A stretch of 34,208 nt of DNA, taken from an uncultured Collinsella sp. (GTDB lineage: Bacteria > Actinomycetota > Coriobacteriia > Coriobacteriales > Coriobacteriaceae). Below, piece by piece: positions 7,371 through 15,144 of this stretch. Within the stretch, counting starts at the first letter, position 1; each line of letters begins with the position of its first letter. The stretch is taken from positions 1-34,208 of the forward strand of contig CABQLK010000020.1 in NCBI GenBank assembly GCA_902465015.1, in the 5' to 3' direction. The position numbers and the translations under genes are program-made. The notes under the pieces were generated by a model that saw nothing but the letters and a program-made list of their open reading frames with translations, made no database searches and had not been told where the DNA came from.

Positions 7371-10112
7371 TCACTCGTCGAGCAGGAGGTCCGAGGATCC
7401 GAGGCGCTCTTCTCGCGCCGGGGCGGCGCTCACGCTTATGTAGTCGAAGACATATGCGATCTCGCTTACGGGAACCTCTACGCGATAGCGCGTCGAGATG
7501 CTCGAGAAGCTCTGCCTGAAGGACTCGATGAAATCGGCGCGTTCCTCCTCGAAGCGGTCCTGGCCAACGTAGGTCTCAATGGGGTTTCTGGTAACAAGGC
7601 GCTCGACGAGACAGCAGAGGTGAACGTAGAGCCCAATGATGGCGTTGCTGCCGATCTTCTCGCCTGTCCTGCGCTGAAGCTCGTGCACGGCGCTCTCGAT
7701 CTCATGGAATAGCCGCTCCGGGTCGAGGATGGTGATGGAGCGGATGACGTTCTGCAGCGTCATGTTCGAGAGCAGCTTCTCGTGGAAAGAAGAGAGCTCG
7801 GAAGCGTCAAGCCACCTGCCGAACACGGCATCGACCTTAGAGGCGGACGCCGTCGACATGATGTCCTCGAGGGCGACGAAGGGGACGGAGGCGACCCCGG
7901 GGTCTCCCGTGCCGATGACGGCGCAGACTCGGTGCTCGGAGAAAACGGCGTCGTTCGACCCGTTCGCGACGAGCTGCTTGAAGGGCCTCGTGAGCAGGCG
8001 CGCGCCTATGGTGCGCGGGAGGCTTTGCGAGACGAGCTGGCGTATCCTCTCCGCGGCGTCGACCCCGGACTCGGAGCAGAAGACGATGGCGTCCTCACGG
8101 TTGACGCGCTCGATTACCTTGCAGTGCGTCACGCACGCGGCGGTCGCATCGCCAAGAACCTCGGCGATGGACTTGCCGCCGAGCAGCCCGACCCCGATCT
8201 CGAGCGCAAGACCGGTAGAGACGTTGTTCACCACGCCGATAGTGGAGTCGGTAACGTTCTCAAGGGCCTTATAGGCCTCCTCCAAGGAGCCCATGTCGAC
8301 GAGGAACACGACCCCGGTGCAGTAGGAATGGCGGTCGACGAGGCGCTGGAGCGGACCGACGATGTCCTTCAGCTGCTGGTCGTAGGGCATGTCGACCGCC
8401 TCGTACACATGCATGCCGAGCATACGGTTCGCTGCGTCGGCGATGCTCGTCGCCGTTGAGTAGCCGTGGGACAAGATGACGCAGAGCGTCCGAAGGGCCT
8501 TCGCGTCGCGAGACTCCGATGCGACGCACAGCGTCAGAAGCGTCTTCGTGAAGTGATCGAGCGAGATTCCAAGCGCCCCTTCCACGTCTGCGGCGACCTG
8601 ATCGGAGACACTCGAGGCAAACGGCAATTCGGAGGTCACGGCACCGAGGAGATGGGAGATTTGCTCCGCACAGGCAGACTTTCGCTTAGCCAGGCCGATG
8701 CCCGGCCACAACTGCAGGCAAATCTCCTGGGCCAGTAGAAAAGCGACCTTCCTCGAAAGCTCGATGCCATAAGAAGAGCCTGCGTCGGCAAGGACCGCGC
8801 CCACGACGCGCTCGAAGGCGCGCGACCTCGAGGAGGTAACGCCGCGGCCGAAGATCAAGTGATCCTCAACGCCGCGCACAGCGGAGACGGCTTGCGAGAC
8901 GAGCTCGGAGACAGAAAGCTCCCCGGCGCAGAATCGCTCATCGAGGGAGCACAGGGCATCGAGCGCCTGCTCGACCGGCCCTGTGCTCTCGGCGGCATCC
9001 AGAGACGCGTCGATCAGAACGCCATCGTCGGGCTGTTGATCGATCTGCGCGGAGGAGAGGAGCCCACTGGGAAGAAGATACGGGCGAACAACGACGTAGT
9101 CGCCCTCGCGATTGAGGAACGCTTTGGCGCAGCAGTTCGTCACGCAGGCGCGCAAGCCGGCGATGTTATCGGAAAAGTCCGCGTTCACGAGGCAACGGTA
9201 TGCGCCGCGGCTGATCTTCACATCAGAACCGATTCGGCACCCCTCGCTGCGCAGGAAGCTCAAGATGAGATCCTCGCGCTCCTCGGGGGTCCGCTCCTTG
9301 AGTGAGGGGACGCGGGCACAGATGGGCATTTTGCTGTAGGCCGAGGAAACCTTCAGGTCATCGGCGGAAAGCGTCGTCGAAAGAACGAGGCGAGCGCGCG
9401 GCGCATCCTGGGAGGCATCGAGCCCGAGGGCCGTCGCAAGGCAGTGCTCCATCGCAGAGGGAGAGAGTGTCTCGATGCCGTTGACAAAGACCACACCCCC
9501 GTGCGATTTCGCGATCGACTCGTCAAGAAGCCCGTTGAACGAGGCGGCGTCCGGGACCCCGGCGCAGTCGATGCGCACATAGGAGGAGTCGCGGGACAGC
9601 AAGCCCTGGTTCTTGCCGTACTCGTACACAAGGCGAGAAAGGAAAGACTTACCGACACCCACGCCGCCGCTCAAGAGGATGGGTAGGCCAAACGGAGGGT
9701 ACTGAACCGCAGCCTTGCACTGCTCGACAACGGAGCTGAGGCTCAGGTCGAAGCCCACGGCACGCGCGAAGTCGCGGTGATCGGCGATTCCCGTCGCCTG
9801 GATGAGGTCGGCGAGCGAGGCGTACTCGCTTGCAGAGAGCTTTACCTGAAAACGCTTCTGGAACGCGCGGCGATGAAAATAACGGACAGGCCTGCCCGCC
9901 ACCTTAACCACAAGGCCGGCGCGAACAAGGTCGTTGAGGTACTGGCTCGCCAGGCTCCTGGAGATGATGAGCGTCTCGGCGATGTCGGAGGTGGACAGAC
10001 GGGCAAGGTCGTCGAGCGAGACGGCAGAGGTGAGGGCCTCGAGATGCTCGAGAATCCTGTCCCTCATGTCGACGGGCTTCTTTGCCAAGCTGTCCTGTGC
10101 GGTCTTGTCCAT
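7371..10112 (-). CDS. LevR-like PRD/AAA+ transcriptional regulator with a degenerate sigma-54 domain
   Basis: The 913-residue protein has ATG at 10112 with AAGGAGG nine bases upstream. Domains in order: winged helix (about 15-80), AAA+ domain (about 100-350) with Walker A GGVGVGKS at 149-156, PRD1 (about 375-470), an EIIA-Man-like domain (about 540-650) with His549 in VILSHGYSTA, an EIIB-Gat-like domain (about 660-700) with Cys679, and PRD2 (about 755-890) with His831. This is LevR/MtlR-type architecture: PTS phosphorylation tunes activity. The AAA+ part is unusual. The GAFTGA loop that contacts sigma-54 is absent, and Walker B reads GGVVFVNGIE (205-214), with Asn-Gly where Asp-Glu is expected. 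It likely controls the adjacent PTS-GH172 operon by another mechanism. Confidence 0.88.
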   Translation of the reverse strand: MDKTAQDSLAKKPVDMRDRILEHLEALTSAVSLDDLARLSTSDIAETLIISRSLASQYLNDLVRAGLVVKVAGRPVRYFHRRAFQKRFQVKLSASEYASLADLIQATGIADHRDFARAVGFDLSLSSVVEQCKAAVQYPPFGLPILLSGGVGVGKSFLSRLVYEYGKNQGLLSRDSSYVRIDCAGVPDAASFNGLLDESIAKSHGGVVFVNGIETLSPSAMEHCLATALGLDASQDAPRARLVLSTTLSADDLKVSSAYSKMPICARVPSLKERTPEEREDLILSFLRSEGCRIGSDVKISRGAYRCLVNADFSDNIAGLRACVTNCCAKAFLNREGDYVVVRPYLLPSGLLSSAQIDQQPDDGVLIDASLDAAESTGPVEQALDALCSLDERFCAGELSVSELVSQAVSAVRGVEDHLIFGRGVTSSRSRAFERVVGAVLADAGSSYGIELSRKVAFLLAQEICLQLWPGIGLAKRKSACAEQISHLLGAVTSELPFASSVSDQVAADVEGALGISLDHFTKTLLTLCVASESRDAKALRTLCVILSHGYSTATSIADAANRMLGMHVYEAVDMPYDQQLKDIVGPLQRLVDRHSYCTGVVFLVDMGSLEEAYKALENVTDSTIGVVNNVSTGLALEIGVGLLGGKSIAEVLGDATAACVTHCKVIERVNREDAIVFCSESGVDAAERIRQLVSQSLPRTIGARLLTRPFKQLVANGSNDAVFSEHRVCAVIGTGDPGVASVPFVALEDIMSTASASKVDAVFGRWLDASELSSFHEKLLSNMTLQNVIRSITILDPERLFHEIESAVHELQRRTGEKIGSNAIIGLYVHLCCLVERLVTRNPIETYVGQDRFEEERADFIESFRQSFSSISTRYRVEVPVSEIAYVFDYISVSAAPAREERLGSSDLLLDE

Positions 10113-10122
10113 GACTTCTTAC

Positions 10123-10138
10123 CTCCTTGTACAAGGAG
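10123..10138. promoter_or_regulatory. 16-bp perfect palindrome covering the regulator's ribosome site
   Basis: CTCCTTGTACAAGGAG is fully self-complementary and includes the AAGGAGG used by the LevR-like gene. As DNA it could be an operator for autoregulation. As RNA, a small hairpin could hide the ribosome site. Confidence 0.5.
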
Positions 10139-10240
10139 TATAAGGGGAACACAGAGAACGGAAGGGGGCGCGTGGGGGAATCAACAGCCCCGAGGAGAAG
10201 TTCACCACTTGAGGGGCAGAAAACAACGGCCATTGAACAT

Positions 10241-10387
10241 TCAGGGCCGACGCTCAACACTTCGGCTCGACACTTCGCTTTGGAAAGGGCCCTGCGCGAT
10301 GGTGCAGCCCTCCATCTCGCAGCACAGGTCGCCGAAGGTCGCGAGGATGCGCTCCTTCTGTTCCGTGGGCGAGACGGCTCGGTGGGC
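10241..10387 (-). pseudogene. Fragment of MTA/SAH nucleosidase
   Basis: The minus strand reads AHRAVSPTEQKERILATFGD then LCCEMEGCTIAQ before diverging and stopping at 10241. EMEGxxIAQ is the substrate-binding signature of 5'-methylthioadenosine/S-adenosylhomocysteine nucleosidase, and the preceding EQKERI...TF also fits. Only about 30 residues of a roughly 230-residue protein remain; a stop lies just upstream. There is no start or ribosome site. This is a remnant, probably left by rearrangement beside the PTS locus. Confidence 0.6.
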
Positions 10388-10429
10388 AAGGTCCTCTCAA
10401 AAGGGGTCGTCCGACGCCGCAAGACCTCG

Positions 10430-10709
10430 ATGACCGACTACCGCCTCGAGCAAGTGGCGGATTACCTCTGCACTATCGAACTTGCCTTGGTCAAGTACGA
10501 AGCCAAGGAGAACGGTGAGACGTACAACAAGTTCTTCGGAGGTATAGGCTCTTTCAAGAGGAACTGGCTCAAGCAAGCCCGCAGCAAGCGGATATAGGTG
10601 GTTCCGTAGTCTCATAGGGAACGGCCATCTTTCCTCCGGCGAGGAACTCCGGGCGACGTGCTTCGAGCAGCGGAAGCTGAAGCGCAAGCAGAAGCAGCGC
10701 GGGCATTGA
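10430..10709 (+). pseudogene. Unidentified gene debris in two frames
   Basis: From 10430, MTDYRLEQVADYLCTIELAL...GSFKRNWLKQARSKRI reads to a stop at 10597 (55 residues). In another frame, YRWFRSLIGNGHLSSGEELR...KRKQKQRGH runs to a stop at 10709. Both stretches look like protein but neither has a ribosome site. They may be the tail of one gene with a frameshift near 10595; the basic end resembles DNA-binding or mobilisation proteins. I do not recognise the family. Confidence 0.35.
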
Positions 10710-10732
10710 TCGGTGCCGACATGGGCCCAGAC

Positions 10733-10759
10733 GTGAACAGTGCTACGTCCCCTGTTCAC
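10733..10759. repeat. REP-like short palindrome
   Basis: GTGAACAG (10733-10740) pairs with CTGTTCAC (10752-10759). On the minus strand the stem is followed by a loop beginning GGGACG. Its design matches three other hairpins in the window (21736, 23728, 31066). Confidence 0.45.
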
Positions 10760-10799
10760 GGGGCGCGAAACCATAAAGGTTGTCCAGCGGTTGCCAAAC

Positions 10800-10835
10800 G
10801 AAAAGCCCCTGACCTGTTTGTGCAGGTCAGGGGCT
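10800..10835 (-). terminator. guaA terminator
   Basis: A perfect 13-bp stem (10804-10816 with 10823-10835) with a 6-base loop is followed on the minus strand by TTTTCGTTT. It lies 20 bases after the guaA stop. Confidence 0.9.
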
Positions 10836-10854
10836 CGGAAACGCTAGATATCAA

Positions 10855-12453
10855 CTACTCCCACTCAATGGTCGCGGGCGGCTTGGACGTGATGTCGTAG
10901 CACACGCGGTTGGCGCCGGGGACCTCGGCAACGATGCGGCCGGAGATGCGGGCCAGCACGTCGTAGGGCAGCTTGGCCCAGTCGGCGGTCATGGCATCGC
11001 TGGACTCGACGGCACGCAGGATGATCGGGCGCTGATAGGTGCGCTCGTCGCCCATAACGCCGACGGACTTGATGTCGGGCAGGACCGCGAAATACTGCCA
11101 GCAGCTGTGCTCGGAGTTGCGCTCGCCGGTCTGCTCGAACAGACGCTGGTTGTAGGCGTCGAGCTCCTCGCGCACGATGGCGTCGGCGTTCTTGAGGATC
11201 TCGAGCTTCTCCTTGTCGACCGCACCGATGACGCGGATGGCCAGACCCGGGCCCGGGAAAGGCTGACGGAACACGATGTGAGCCGGCAGGCCCAGTGCCA
11301 GGCCAAGCGCGCGGACCTCGTCCTTAAAGAAGTGGTCGAGCGGCTCGATAAGGTCGAAGTGCACGCCCTCGGGGAACGGGATCAGGTTGTGATGGCTCTT
11401 GATGGTGGCCGTCTTGCCGCCCGTCTTGCGAGCGCCGGACTCGATGATGTCGGGGTAGATGGTGCCCTGAGCCAGGTACTTGACCGGCTTGCCATCGGTC
11501 TCGAGCTGCTGCGCCACGGCGAAGAACTCTTTCCAGAACTGCGTACCGATGATGCGGCGCTTCTCCTCGGGCTCGGTCACGCCGGCCAAAAGCTCGGCAT
11601 AACGGTCCTCGGCGTGGACGTGGATAAAGTCGACATCGAACTGCTTGGTGAAGACCTCCTCCACCTGCTCGGGCTCGCCCTTGCGCAGCAGGCCGTGGTT
11701 GATGAACACGCAGGTCATCTGCTTGCCCACGGCGCGGGCGCCCAGCGCAGCCACGACGGAGGAGTCGACGCCGCCGGACAGGGCCAGAATCACGCGGTCG
11801 TCACCGACCTTCTCGCGGAACTCGGCCGTCATGGTCTCGACCAGGTTGTCCATGCTCCAGTTGGGCTCCAGGCCGCAGATCTCAAACAGGAAGTTGCTCA
11901 GCAGCTGCTGGCCATACTCGGAGTGCTTGACCTCGGGGTGGAACTGCGTGGTGAAAATCTTGCGCTCAACGCACTCCATGGCGGCAACCGGGCACACGTC
12001 GGTGCTGGCGGTAACGGTAAAGCCCTCGGGCACCTCGGAAACGGCGTCGCGATGGCTCATCCACACGGTCTGCTCCATGGGCGTGGAGTTAAAGAGCTTG
12101 GCGCCGGCCGTGCGCGTGATGGTGGCGCGGCCGTACTCGCCCACCTCGGAGTGACCGACCTTGCCGCCGAGCGTCACTGCCGTGATCTGATGGCCGTAGC
12201 AGAAGCCCAAGACGGGAAGGCCCAGGTCAAAGATGGCGGGGTCGATGGACGGAGCGTCCTCGGCGTACACGGAGGCCGGGCCGCCAGAAAGGATGAGCGC
12301 AGAGGCGTTCATCTCGCGAATCTCATCGGCCGATATGTCGCAGGGAACAATCTCGGAATACACGTTGAGGTCGCGGACGCGACGGGCAATGAGCTGACCG
12401 TACTGCGCACCAAAGTCGAGTACGAGGACCTTTGCGGAAGCCTTTTGATCCAT
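10855..12453 (-). CDS. guaA: GMP synthase (glutamine-hydrolysing)
   Basis: The 532-residue enzyme converts XMP to GMP using ATP and glutamine, the last step of guanine nucleotide synthesis. The N-terminal class I amidotransferase has nucleophile Cys85 (GFCYGHQ) and the His172/Glu174 pair (FHPEV). The ATP pyrophosphatase domain has the PP-loop SGGVDSS at 226-232. The C-terminal dimer domain ends KPPATIEWE, the near-invariant family end. ATG 12453 has GAGGGGG five bases upstream; an in-frame extension further upstream overlaps the promoter region and is not conserved-looking. It is monocistronic, with its own terminator, divergent from ansA. I found no purine riboswitch in its leader. Confidence 0.97.
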   Translation of the reverse strand: MDQKASAKVLVLDFGAQYGQLIARRVRDLNVYSEIVPCDISADEIREMNASALILSGGPASVYAEDAPSIDPAIFDLGLPVLGFCYGHQITAVTLGGKVGHSEVGEYGRATITRTAGAKLFNSTPMEQTVWMSHRDAVSEVPEGFTVTASTDVCPVAAMECVERKIFTTQFHPEVKHSEYGQQLLSNFLFEICGLEPNWSMDNLVETMTAEFREKVGDDRVILALSGGVDSSVVAALGARAVGKQMTCVFINHGLLRKGEPEQVEEVFTKQFDVDFIHVHAEDRYAELLAGVTEPEEKRRIIGTQFWKEFFAVAQQLETDGKPVKYLAQGTIYPDIIESGARKTGGKTATIKSHHNLIPFPEGVHFDLIEPLDHFFKDEVRALGLALGLPAHIVFRQPFPGPGLAIRVIGAVDKEKLEILKNADAIVREELDAYNQRLFEQTGERNSEHSCWQYFAVLPDIKSVGVMGDERTYQRPIILRAVESSDAMTADWAKLPYDVLARISGRIVAEVPGANRVCYDITSKPPATIEWE

Positions 12454-12620
12454 GGTATCCCCCTCTTGTTGGCGGGGAGCCGGTGCCCACCCGCGTGAAT
12501 GAACGAAAATAACCTCCATAGTGTACACGTTATATGGGGTTTCTCGTCCCTCGCAGCCATCAGCGCACGGCAAACGCACGACCAGGCCCCAATTTGACGG
12601 CAATTGAAGTGTTACCAAAC

Positions 12621-12637
12621 ATTACGGATGATGTAAT
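12621..12637. promoter_or_regulatory. Inverted repeat between guaA and ansA
   Basis: ATTAC-N7-GTAAT lies just upstream of the candidate ansA -35 box. It could be an operator for either divergent gene; the evidence is the symmetry and position only. Confidence 0.3.
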
Positions 12638-12641
12638 ACGT

Positions 12642-12669
12642 TTGAACATTGGACGCCCTGTGCCACAAT
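12642..12669 (+). promoter_or_regulatory. Candidate ansA promoter
   Basis: TTGAAC (12642-12647) and CACAAT (12664-12669) are spaced 16 bases apart. The expected start of transcription falls about 45 bases before the ansA start codon. Confidence 0.45.
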
Positions 12670-12720
12670 ACTGCCGAACGACTCCGCCTCTGCGGCGGCA
12701 AATACGATAGGAATACCAGC

Positions 12721-13734
12721 ATGAAGCGCATCCTTCTCATCGCCACGGGCGGCACCATCGCATCGACCGAGGACGGCAACGGCCTCTCCCCCGCCCTGAC
12801 CGGTGAGGAGCTCGCCCAGAGCGTCCCCGAGATCTCGGGCCTCTGCGAGCTCGACGTCGTGCAGCCCATGAACATCGACAGCACCAATATGCGTCCCAGT
12901 GACTGGATGCGTATCCGCGACGTCATCGTCGAAGGCTATGCCGACCACGACGGCTTCGTGATTCTGCACGGCACCGACACCATGAGCTATACCGCGGCAG
13001 CACTTTCCTATCTGATTCAGGACAGCCCCAAGCCCATCGTACTCACCGGCTCGCAAAAGCCCATGGGCAACCCCTTTACCGACGCCAAGCTCAATCTGTA
13101 CCAGAGCCTGCTCTATGCGCTCGACGAGCACTCGCACGATGTGTCGATTGTGTTTGGTGGCGTCGCCATTGCCGGCACGCGCGCCCGCAAGCAGCGCACC
13201 ATGAGCTTTAACGCGTTCATTAGCGTCAACTATCCGCCCATTGCCTACATCCGCAACGACCGCATCGTGCGCAACGGGCTCCACGGCACTCATCAGGGCG
13301 AAAACCCGGTGCGTTTCTACGACAGCATCGACCCGCGCGTGTTTGTCCTTAAGCTTACGCCCGGCGTGAACCCGGGTATCCTGGACGCCCTAGCCGATAG
13401 CTACGATGCTGTAATTCTTGAGACCTTTGGCATTGGCGGTATTCCCGAGTTTGGCGAGTCCGGCGAGTCATTCCAGGAGGCGATTTTCCGCTGGGTCGAT
13501 TCGGGCCGCACCGTCGTTATGACCACGCAGGTCCCCGAAGAGGGCCTCGATCTGGGCGTTTATGAGGTCGGCCGTGCTTACGCCGATCATCCGGGCATTC
13601 TGCGCGGCGATGACATGACCACCGAGACGCTTGTGGCCAAGACCATGTGGGCACTCGGCCAGTCACGCGATGCCGCCGAAATCCAGCGCCTGTTCTACAG
13701 CCAAGTCAACCACGACCGTATCCCGATGGCGTAA
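12721..13734 (+). CDS. ansA: Type I L-asparaginase
   Basis: The 337-residue protein hydrolyses asparagine to aspartate and ammonia. Family motifs are ATGGTIAS at residues 8-15 with catalytic Thr12, and LHGTDTMSYTA with Thr85-Asp86. GSQKPM and FGGVAIAGTRARK follow. Lack of a signal peptide and the length fit the cytoplasmic EcAI type. ATG 12721 has AGGA nine bases upstream; an in-frame ATG at 12649 overlaps the promoter and is rejected. It stands alone, divergent from guaA, with no clear hairpin terminator directly after it. An unusual inverted-repeat element follows. Confidence 0.95.
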   Translation: MKRILLIATGGTIASTEDGNGLSPALTGEELAQSVPEISGLCELDVVQPMNIDSTNMRPSDWMRIRDVIVEGYADHDGFVILHGTDTMSYTAAALSYLIQDSPKPIVLTGSQKPMGNPFTDAKLNLYQSLLYALDEHSHDVSIVFGGVAIAGTRARKQRTMSFNAFISVNYPPIAYIRNDRIVRNGLHGTHQGENPVRFYDSIDPRVFVLKLTPGVNPGILDALADSYDAVILETFGIGGIPEFGESGESFQEAIFRWVDSGRTVVMTTQVPEEGLDLGVYEVGRAYADHPGILRGDDMTTETLVAKTMWALGQSRDAAEIQRLFYSQVNHDRIPMA

Positions 13735-13790
13735 TCTCTAAGGCAGCTCCACTTATCGCAACCTTAAACGACAGGTGGGCCCCCTCGGGC

Positions 13791-14003
13791 CGTGCAAAAA
13801 TCGGAGTATTCTGCAATTTCTCCTCCGGAGGCATAGAATCGGCCGATTGTTAGACGAACTTTTAGGACGAGGGTTCCGTCTAGTAAATATTTATTCCTCA
13901 TTTTTATTTAGTATGTGGATTAACTACTGCCAAAAAGGCAAAGCCAGCCGCTCGAGCTACCATCTACGGCCAAACTGGTGCTGAATACTCGCGATTTTGC
14001 ACA
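13791..14003. mobile_element. 213-bp element with 25-base imperfect terminal inverted repeats (MITE-like)
   Basis: The left end CGTGCAAAAATCGGAGTATT (13791-13810, continuing to 13815) matches the reverse complement of the right end (13979-14003) at 19 of 25 positions. The interior is AT-rich, has no convincing gene, and holds two perfect palindromes, CCTCCGGAGG (13822-13831) and AATCGGCCGATT. No target-site duplication is obvious. Its ends resemble those of the 221-bp element at 31526-31746: both have TGTG/CAAAAA followed by GAGTA. A non-autonomous transposable element or a structured RNA are both possible. Confidence 0.5.
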
Positions 14004-14055
14004 TCGCAACCAGGAGGACCCGCCCAAAGAGCGTCAAATACAGCGGGGGAACGCC

Positions 14056-14274
14056 CTATTCGATACCCTCGAGAAGCTCTGACACCGTCATGCCGAGTGC
14101 GGGCGCGATCTTAAATAGAACCTTGAGCGTGAAATTTGCCGTCCCATCTTCGATTCGGTCGAGGTAGGGTCGGCTGATTCCTGTCGCCACACAAAAATCG
14201 ACCTTGGAGATACCAAGGTCCCTGCGTGTCTCTTCGACCCGCCTGCCAAGAATCTGTTTCGCACGTTCGTCCAT
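14056..14274 (-). CDS. Small Xre/Cro-type helix-turn-helix regulator
   Basis: The 72-residue protein is a single HTH_3 domain. RRVEETRRDLGISKVDFCVA leads into TGISRPYLDRIEDG (turn and recognition helix), then helix KVLFKIAPALGMTVSELLEG. ATG 14274 has no clear ribosome site. A 24-bp perfect palindrome is centred about 41 bases upstream, between this gene and a divergent small gene. This is the arrangement of a self-regulating repressor that also controls its neighbour. The C-terminus is minimal, so there is no sensor domain. Confidence 0.88.
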   Translation of the reverse strand: MDERAKQILGRRVEETRRDLGISKVDFCVATGISRPYLDRIEDGTANFTLKVLFKIAPALGMTVSELLEGIE

Positions 14275-14303
14275 GCAGCCGAGTTTGAAATGGAGCCGAA
14301 CAT

Positions 14304-14327
14304 AAACGTAAACTATAGTTTACGTTT
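14304..14327. promoter_or_regulatory. 24-bp perfect palindrome, likely Xre operator
   Basis: AAACGTAAACTA at 14304-14315 is followed by its exact reverse complement to 14327. It contains TATAGT in both directions, so the operator probably overlaps the -10 boxes of both divergent genes. Confidence 0.8.
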
Positions 14328-14350
14328 TGCCGAATACACAGGAGTTTTCT

Positions 14351-14740
14351 ATGTCGGGTTCTTCGGTCCGCATGTACCGAGCCACGCTTCGCACAAACAG
14401 CGCACCGCCCAAGCTCGTCGTCGTTGAAGCAAAATGCCTTTCGCCCGATGAGCGCACAGCATTTGCATTGCTATCAAGTCGCGTCATCGCCGTTCTGGTC
14501 CCTTGCCCGGCGAAAGGTGAACTTGCCATCCAATGCCAAGCGCACAGCTGCTCGCTCAATCAGGTTGCCGTAATCGCAACCAGCCAACGCGGCCTGCCGC
14601 TCCTTTTAGAAGCCGGCATAGCACTCGCCCTTCGCGGCGCCGGATACGAAAACGAGGCCGCCGCCGACATGGTCTTTAAACCACGATCGAGCGGCGGCCT
14701 CGCAGCAGCCATTGAATATGCGTGCAGGCTCGTTGCCTAA
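14351..14740 (+). CDS. Unknown 129-residue protein controlled with the Xre gene
   Basis: ATG 14351 has CAGGAG six bases upstream. The protein begins MSGSSVRMYRATLRTNSAPP and contains PKLVVVEAKCLSPDERTAF, RVIAVLVPCPAKGELAIQC, and a Gly/Ala-rich helix LLLEAGIALALRGAGYENEA. No signal peptide or membrane span is evident. I do not recognise a family. It starts 24 bases from the palindrome and diverges from the Xre gene, so it is the likely regulatory target. A toxin-antitoxin pair seems unlikely because the genes are divergent. Confidence 0.75.
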   Translation: MSGSSVRMYRATLRTNSAPPKLVVVEAKCLSPDERTAFALLSSRVIAVLVPCPAKGELAIQCQAHSCSLNQVAVIATSQRGLPLLLEAGIALALRGAGYENEAAADMVFKPRSSGGLAAAIEYACRLVA

Positions 14741-14749
14741 AAGGACAAG

Positions 14750-15133
14750 CTAGAAACCAAAGCCAAAGCCCGTTCCGGTAATCGCCGAGTACATAAAGTA
14801 GATGTTGATCACGTTGAGGAACACACCCGTGATGCAACCGTTGCGCAGGTAGCGCTCGCACACGATGCGCGCCATGGCGGCGGAGTCATCATTGTTCTTG
14901 GCCTGGCGTCCCGCCGTAAAGTACGTTGCCACGCTCAGCAGCAAATTGAGCACCGGAAGCGCCAGCAGCTCGTAGCTCTTGCCCCAGCGCGTCACCTCGC
15001 CGGCTGCGTTAAACTTCGTTGCCACCTCGGGGCCAATGTTGGGGATTACAAACGCTGCGACCACCAGCGGAAGCACCGCAAGCACCAGCAGCGCGATGCC
15101 CATGTAGCCGGCTTTTTTGCCATATTTGAACAT
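14750..15133 (-). CDS. DUF1648-domain membrane protein
   Basis: The 127-residue protein has a first membrane segment at about residues 10-31, then the DUF1648 motif IPNIGPEVATKFNAAGEVTRWG (about 30-51). Two more membrane segments lie near 58-75 and 100-118. DUF1648 is found in SdpI-like immunity/signalling proteins and many small membrane proteins. ATG 15133 has AAGGA eight bases upstream and lies 11 bases after the ychF stop, so the two are co-transcribed. The unusual C-terminus repeats Gly-Phe (GTGFGFGF). Confidence 0.75.
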   Translation of the reverse strand: MFKYGKKAGYMGIALLVLAVLPLVVAAFVIPNIGPEVATKFNAAGEVTRWGKSYELLALPVLNLLLSVATYFTAGRQAKNNDDSAAMARIVCERYLRNGCITGVFLNVINIYFMYSAITGTGFGFGF

Positions 15134-15144
15134 GCGCGTCGTCC

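Noticed and set aside
6015..7712. A 565-codon plus-strand frame opposite the PTS genes
   Set aside because: It is antisense to four clear PTS genes in high-GC DNA, has low-complexity Gly/Asp/His-rich composition and no ribosome site or family motif.
12454..12648. Purine riboswitch upstream of guaA
   Set aside because: None of the conserved purine-aptamer loop and junction sequences were found in the leader.
14056..14740. Toxin-antitoxin module
   Set aside because: The genes are divergent rather than in one operon, and the 129-residue protein has no toxin family features.
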